DNA of 64,000 bases, taken from NCBI GenBank assembly GCA_002389905.1, contig DGRE01000024.1:1-64000 (forward strand). Reading direction: 5' to 3'. A program made the position numbers and the translations under genes. This document shows, one piece after another, positions 59,369-64,000 of the stretch (position 1 is the stretch's first letter; each line of letters begins with the position of its first letter). A model generated the notes under the pieces. It searched no databases. It was not told the DNA's origin and worked only from the letters and a program-made list of their open reading frames with translations. This DNA is from Hungatella sp. UBA4396 (GTDB lineage: Bacteria > Bacillota > Clostridia > Lachnospirales > Lachnospiraceae).

Positions 59369-61075
59369 TTATTCTCTGATGGGGATAGAAAACCTGACAA
59401 CCGTTTCTACGCCGGGTACACTCTCAATGGAAAGCGACGCTTCTGAATCATAGGCAAGCTGGAGACGTTTATTTAAATTATACAGACCGATGCTCTCCTC
59501 CGGCATATCCTCGCTCTCCAGCCGGGTCCGGATTTCAGACAGCCTTTCGGCAGTGAAGCCCGCGCCACTGTCACATACCGAGAAAAAGATGCGCTCACGG
59601 CTGCTTGAAATGGAAATCCGGATCAAACCGTTTTCTTTATTGCGCAGACCATGGGAAATACTGTTTTCCAGAATCGGCTGCAAAAGAAACTTAATGCACC
59701 TGCATTCCCTAAGCTCTTTCTCCACATTCCATTCCACACAAAATGCATTATCAAAGCGTAGACTCTGGATCTCAATGTATTTGGACGTATGGGTGCATTC
59801 TTCTTCGATTTTCACATACTGTTCACGGTTGACCAGAGTATAATACAGTACGCTGGTCAGCAGATCAATCATATGACTGGCATCATTGGCTCCGCCTGTA
59901 AGTTTTACCGTCTTCCAAAAAATATTTTTCAGAGTATTGAATAAAAAGTGGGGATTTAACTGGGATTGAAGGAACGAAAAATACATTGCCTCCAGGCGGT
60001 ACCTTTTTTCCGCAAGCTGTTTGTCCAACGCATTGCGCTCCAAAAATCCTCTTACAATCCCCTGGGTGATATATCCATAAATATCCGAATCCTGCTTCAC
60101 ATCCGGCAATGGCTCACCATGTTCGGCACTGTCCACCAGATTTACAATAGCACCTACTGCTCTGGCATTGCGCCGGGTGGCAAAATAGGCAGCTATAATA
60201 CCCATAGCAAAGGCAGCGGCCATCACCTGTCCCACAAGAATTGCAACTGGCTGGGCCTGTTCCCACACAATGCTGTTAGGAATTGCCGAAACGCAGGTGA
60301 TTCCAGATGCCTGGTTGGTGTCTGAAAGGAAAAATGCATCTTTTTGCAATGGCTGTTCCATATCCACAGCAGCACCTCCCTGACACAGCACCTCTCCCTG
60401 TTCGTTCATCAAAAGGATGGACTGCTGCTCATAGGCCACACTTTCCCTGCATAGAGAATTCAAATAATCCTCACGGATATTCAGCACCAGAACACCGATT
60501 GGCGCATTTTTATCCGAAGCATACAGCCTCTTATACACGCTGACTACCGGGGTCTTGTAACGTCCGGAATCATTCTGGCGGATTTCTCTCGGTTCAATCC
60601 ATTGACGCCGGGTAATTGGCATCTGTCCCGTACGTTCCAGCCATTCCGTATCATAATGATTAAAGCTGTTTGCCAGCCCTACTGTCGAGGCAAAAAAATA
60701 GCCCTTTTCATTTTCCAGATAGATATACAGAGAATGAACAAAGGGCTTGCAGTTCACACTGGAATCCACAAAGGATTTAAACATATATGCCGTGTCCATC
60801 TGTTCCTTGCCAATATAGCCGTTTTCCAGAAGATCTTCCAGCCTAAGCATAACATGAGGAGAGACACTGTAATTCAGACTCTGGGCATCCGCTTCGGACA
60901 GGATAAGCTCCATGCTTTCTCTTAAAGCAGATAATGCACGCTCATTGGCGGAATTCACCGCTTTTTTTGCATTGTCATAAACAAGGAACATGGAAAGCAG
61001 GCCGATCAGCAGTACGGCAAGCAAGGTAGGAACCGTCATCATGGCAAAGTTTTTCAGAAAAAAACGCCGTTTCAT
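59369..61075 (-). CDS. YesM-type sensor histidine kinase
   Basis: 568 residues. Two membrane helices (~12-34 and ~270-295) flank a ~235-residue extracellular dCACHE-like sensor; a HAMP-like linker, then QLNPHFLFNTL (phosphorylated His ~375) of the His_kinase/LytS class and a HATPase with ILENSISHGL and SVCDSGAGF. It probably detects the sugar (or its binding protein) and phosphorylates the AraC-type regulator encoded four bases upstream with overlap. Confidence 0.92.
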   Translation of the reverse strand: MKRRFFLKNFAMMTVPTLLAVLLIGLLSMFLVYDNAKKAVNSANERALSALRESMELILSEADAQSLNYSVSPHVMLRLEDLLENGYIGKEQMDTAYMFKSFVDSSVNCKPFVHSLYIYLENEKGYFFASTVGLANSFNHYDTEWLERTGQMPITRRQWIEPREIRQNDSGRYKTPVVSVYKRLYASDKNAPIGVLVLNIREDYLNSLCRESVAYEQQSILLMNEQGEVLCQGGAAVDMEQPLQKDAFFLSDTNQASGITCVSAIPNSIVWEQAQPVAILVGQVMAAAFAMGIIAAYFATRRNARAVGAIVNLVDSAEHGEPLPDVKQDSDIYGYITQGIVRGFLERNALDKQLAEKRYRLEAMYFSFLQSQLNPHFLFNTLKNIFWKTVKLTGGANDASHMIDLLTSVLYYTLVNREQYVKIEEECTHTSKYIEIQSLRFDNAFCVEWNVEKELRECRCIKFLLQPILENSISHGLRNKENGLIRISISSSRERIFFSVCDSGAGFTAERLSEIRTRLESEDMPEESIGLYNLNKRLQLAYDSEASLSIESVPGVETVVRFSIPIRE

Positions 61076-61845
61076 TTATCGCACTCCTCCCAGGTAACGG
61101 CCCGCCCCAATTTCTGGGAGCGGTAATTATGGGGAGAAACATGATAATACCTGCGGAATGCACGGGCAAAATTGACAGGATTCATGTATCCCATCTGTTC
61201 GCTGATCTCATAAATTCTGTACTGCGGCTGCTCCAGAAGTTCTGCGGCAAGGTGCATCTTCTGCTCCAGCACATATTCAGAAAATCCCATACCTATACGC
61301 TTTTTAAAATAACGGCTTGCATAGGAAGGACTCAAGTATGCAGCCTCTGCTGCGCCTGCCAGAGTTGCCGTTACCGGATCCTTATCCACATACTGACGCA
61401 TGGCAAGAATAATGCAATCCGATTCTTCCTCGCCATTGCTGACTTTTTTCTGCTTGCCCGATGCCCCATCAAGGCGCTTGCGAATCTTTTGAAATGCATC
61501 AATCAGTTCTTCATATTCCATGCTCTTCAAAAGATAATCCATACAGCCATAGCGAACTGCCTGACGGGCATATTCAAATTTTTCATGTGCTGTAAACAGT
61601 ATAATAGACGGCTTATACTGCATGCCTGATTCATGGATTTTCTGAGCCAGCTCCACGCCGTTCATGCCCGGCATCATCACATCACTCACCACAACATCCA
61701 CAGTATTGCACATGATATAATCAAGGGCTTCCTGAGCACCGGAAAAACTTTTTACTACGGAATAACCAAGAGTATTCCATGGAAAATACTGGGCAAACCC
61801 GGAACTGATCTCCTTTTCATCATCTACAATAACAATTTGATACAT
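61072..61845 (-). CDS. YesN-type response regulator with AraC DNA-binding domain
   Basis: 257 residues. REC domain YQIVIVDDEKEISSGF..VVVSDVMMPGMNG (Asp ~56)..FTAHEKF..YLLKS; a C-terminal AraC HTH with AEAAYLSPSYASRYFKKRIGMGFSEY and EISEQMGYMNPVNFARAFRRYYHVSPHNYR. Start at 61845 (GGAAGG nine bases upstream). It likely activates the adjacent sugar transporter operon. Confidence 0.93.
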   Translation of the reverse strand: MYQIVIVDDEKEISSGFAQYFPWNTLGYSVVKSFSGAQEALDYIMCNTVDVVVSDVMMPGMNGVELAQKIHESGMQYKPSIILFTAHEKFEYARQAVRYGCMDYLLKSMEYEELIDAFQKIRKRLDGASGKQKKVSNGEEESDCIILAMRQYVDKDPVTATLAGAAEAAYLSPSYASRYFKKRIGMGFSEYVLEQKMHLAAELLEQPQYRIYEISEQMGYMNPVNFARAFRRYYHVSPHNYRSQKLGRAVTWEECDK

Positions 61846-61982
61846 ACAAATCATCCTTCCCAATACAATCATATACTGTTCTTCTCATGCAGGCTCTGCA
61901 TCTATTATACAGTACTATTTTTGCAAATTATAAACCCCTGTTCTCTTCATCAGTAAATACTTCTTTGTAAAACATTGACTTC

Positions 61983-63179
61983 TCAACGTTTCTGTCTTGC
62001 AAAAATTTCAGAAAGGAGGCGGTCCGCCACTTCTTCCTTAGTCATTTTTTCCAGAGAAATCTCCTTTTCTCCGGTGATAATGGTTACCACATTGGTGTCT
62101 GTTCCAAAACCGGCCCCAGCCACTTTTAAATTATTGGCGACAATCATGTCAATGTTCTTTTTTTTCAGCTTCGCCCTTGAATTTTCCAGCATGTTCTGGG
62201 TTTCCATGGAAAAACCGCAGAGAAACTGTCCATCTCTCCGATGCTCTCCCAGCCATTTTAAAATATCATCCGTCCGCTCCAGCTCAATGGCCATATCTCC
62301 GTCTGTTTTCTTTGTCTTTTCTGCTCCCACATTCTTTGGCCTGTAATCTGCCACTGCGGCAGCCTTGATGATGGCATCCTGGTATTCAGCCTCGGATGTA
62401 ACCGCATCAAACATATCCCTGGCGCTTTCTGTTTCGATGATATTTACAAACCTGGGCTTAGGAACACCGGTCTTTCCGGTTACCAGAGTTACCTCAGCTC
62501 CCCGCAGGGAAGCTGCTCTGGCAATGGCATAGCCCATTTTTCCGGTAGAATAATTCGTGATAAAACGAACCGGGTCAATGGCTTCTCTGGTCGGCCCTGC
62601 CGTTACCAGAATTTTCTTTCCCTTCAAATCCTTTTCGAAGGCAATCTCTCTTTCAATGTAATCAAAAAGCTCCTCTGGTTCCGGCATTTTTCCAGCTCCG
62701 GTATCACCGCAGGCCAGATAACCTACGGCAGGCTTGATCACTTCCATTCCGTAGGATTGGCAGGTTCTTAAATTGTCTTGGACAATGGGGTTTTCGTACA
62801 TATTGGTATTCATGGCAGGTGCTATGATCTTCTTGCATTTGCAGGCCAAAACTGTGGTAGTCAGCATATCGTCTGCCAGCCCGTGAGCCAGCTTTGCGAT
62901 CACATTGGCACTTGCCGGGGCGATCATTACGATATCTGCCTGCTTTGCCAGAGATACGTGCTCCACCTGAAACTGGAAATTCCGGTCAAAGGTATCTACC
63001 AGACATTTGTTCCCTGTTAAAGTTTCAAAAGTAATGGGATTAATGAAATTGGTGGCATTTTGGGACATCATAACATCTACCCTGCATCCCTTTTTAACCA
63101 GCATGCTGGCAAGCCCCGCTATTTTATAGGCGGCAATGCTTCCTGTCACACCTAAAATCACATTTTTCCCTTTCAGCAT
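61983..63179 (-). CDS. coaBC: Bifunctional phosphopantothenoylcysteine decarboxylase/synthase
   Basis: 398 residues. CoaC half: VTGSIAAYKIAGLASMLVKKG, ASANVIAKLAHGLADDMLTT, APAMNTNMYENP with the PXMNxxMW-like motif, and the Cys in YLACGDTGAGKM. CoaB half: ILVTAGPTREAIDPVRFITNYSTGKMGYAIA. Two consecutive steps of CoA synthesis. Start at 63179, five bases after AGGAGG. Divergent from coaX, also a CoA gene. Confidence 0.96.
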   Translation of the reverse strand: MLKGKNVILGVTGSIAAYKIAGLASMLVKKGCRVDVMMSQNATNFINPITFETLTGNKCLVDTFDRNFQFQVEHVSLAKQADIVMIAPASANVIAKLAHGLADDMLTTTVLACKCKKIIAPAMNTNMYENPIVQDNLRTCQSYGMEVIKPAVGYLACGDTGAGKMPEPEELFDYIEREIAFEKDLKGKKILVTAGPTREAIDPVRFITNYSTGKMGYAIARAASLRGAEVTLVTGKTGVPKPRFVNIIETESARDMFDAVTSEAEYQDAIIKAAAVADYRPKNVGAEKTKKTDGDMAIELERTDDILKWLGEHRRDGQFLCGFSMETQNMLENSRAKLKKKNIDMIVANNLKVAGAGFGTDTNVVTIITGEKEISLEKMTKEEVADRLLSEIFARQKR

Positions 63180-63273
63180 AAGCACCTCCTATGGAACTTT
63201 CTTGTTTTTCATACTAAAATATGATACTCTACAGTATAGCATAATAAAAAAAAGTTGGAAAGGAGTTCCCTCT

Positions 63274-64000
63274 ATGATTTTAGCCATTGATATGGGAAAC
63301 AGCAATATCGTCATAGGAGGTATCGATCAGACCAGAACTTATTTTGTGGAGCGGGTGACTACCAATCAGCAGAAAACCGAATTGGAGTACGCTGTTGATA
63401 TAAAGAACATTATGGAAATTCACAGTATGCCTATGTCCTCCATAGAAGGGGCTATTCTTTCTTCTGTAGTTCCTCCGCTTACGGATTTACTCCTTTGTGC
63501 TGTGAAGAAAATAACAGGGAAAACACCCATGCTGGTAGGGTCAGGGATGAAGACCGGGCTTAATATAAAAATGGATAATCCAAAGACAGTGGGAAGCGAT
63601 TTGATCGTGGAGGCGGTGGCTGCATTAAGGGATTATACGCCTCCTATTATTGTTATTGATATGGGGACGGCTACCACTGTGTCTGCTATTGACCAGAAAG
63701 GAAATTACACCGGCGGGGTTATTTTTCCGGGACTGAGAGTGTCTCTGGATTCTTTAAGCAGCAAGGCGGCTCAGCTTCCTTACATCGGGCTTAATAAGCC
63801 TTCAAAAATAATCGGGAAGAATACTATTGATTGTATGAAAAGTGGGATTCTTTATGGGAATGCGGCTATGATTGACGGGATTGTTGACCGGATGGAGGAG
63901 GAATTGGGGAGTTCTGTCAGTCTGGTGGCAACAGGGGGATTGGCTTCACTTGTGGTGCCTCTTTGCCGGAGGAAAATCTATTTTGATGAGGCGTTGTTGT
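63274..64000 (+). CDS. coaX: Type III pantothenate kinase, partial (C-terminus off right edge)
   Basis: 242 residues visible. MILAIDMGNSNIVIGGID is the ASKHA phosphate-1 motif, SSVVPPLTDLL, LIVEAVAAL and VIDMGTATTVSAID follow, then GGVIFPGLRVSLDSLSSKAAQLP. First step of CoA synthesis. GGAGTTCCCTCT precedes the ATG. Confidence 0.95.
   Translation, partial: MILAIDMGNSNIVIGGIDQTRTYFVERVTTNQQKTELEYAVDIKNIMEIHSMPMSSIEGAILSSVVPPLTDLLLCAVKKITGKTPMLVGSGMKTGLNIKMDNPKTVGSDLIVEAVAALRDYTPPIIVIDMGTATTVSAIDQKGNYTGGVIFPGLRVSLDSLSSKAAQLPYIGLNKPSKIIGKNTIDCMKSGILYGNAAMIDGIVDRMEEELGSSVSLVATGGLASLVVPLCRRKIYFDEALL

Noticed and set aside
1..64000. CRISPR arrays, insertion sequences, integrases, prophage genes
   Set aside because: No regularly spaced repeats, transposase, integrase or phage structural genes were seen on either strand.

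Overview
The window reads as a chromosomal segment of a spore-forming, anaerobic low-to-mid GC Firmicute, most likely a Lachnospiraceae / Clostridium cluster XIVa relative. The evidence is a SigK-like sporulation sigma factor at the left edge, a YlmC/YmxH sporulation gene, a TmcAL next to acetate kinase, the UPF0237/UPF0210 (ACT/PFL) pair, split purine genes (stand-alone AICAR transformylase plus an archaeal-type IMP cyclohydrolase) under a ZTP riboswitch, AGGAGG ribosome sites and TTGACA/TATAAT promoters. All names come from reading motifs and translated sequence; no database was searched.

Layout: 1-2.4 kb holds sigK (partial) and purO-purH with a ZTP riboswitch. 2.4-6.3 kb holds a three-gene ABC export module with a CARDB-like exported partner. 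6.5-7.9 kb holds pyrBI. 8-12 kb is accessory: a small HTH protein, a Fic toxin with a DinJ-like antitoxin, a membrane-protein remnant, an MBL hydrolase, a FUSC-pseudo-HAD fusion and a 55-residue protein.

12-31.3 kb, entirely on the minus strand, is the most unusual region. It encodes two organic-acid transporters (SLC13/MatC-like and 2-hydroxycarboxylate type), four LysR regulators, two aconitase-superfamily hydratases (an ordinary aconitase and a YbhJ-like 751-residue form), two isocitrate/isopropylmalate-type dehydrogenases, a PrpF-type isomerase, an RraA/LigK-type aldolase, an Asp/Glu racemase-family protein, a DUF1537 four-carbon-acid kinase, a class II aldolase and a 7-bladed lactonase. 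I infer a catabolic unit for one or more tricarboxylic acids (trans-aconitate- or oxalomesaconate-like) and C4 sugar acids that funnels carbon into 2-oxoglutarate, pyruvate/oxaloacetate and triose phosphate. Three of its transcription units (transporter, PrpF and hydratase) share a 17-bp operator-like box, each about 53-55 bp upstream of the predicted start, which suggests one regulon.

31.4-54.3 kb is mostly housekeeping: rpmF-yceD, ackA diverging from tmcAL, NUDIX, MIF-like and methyltransferase genes, a histidine phosphatase, the PFL/ACT pair, walJ-like, coaE, a DNA polymerase I whose 5' nuclease active site looks destroyed, a zinc-finger membrane anti-sigma-like protein, tRNA-Leu(CAA), an HSL-type esterase, efp, aroQ, yqeG, nrdR, ylmC, metNIQ behind an unassigned terminator-containing leader, pepV, yqeY and prfC. 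54.5-55.3 kb is a decayed lipoprotein-like gene with two in-frame stops. 55.2-61.9 kb is a sugar ABC transporter with an SGNH esterase and a YesMN-type two-component system. 62-64 kb holds coaBC and the start of coaX (type III pantothenate kinase), diverging.
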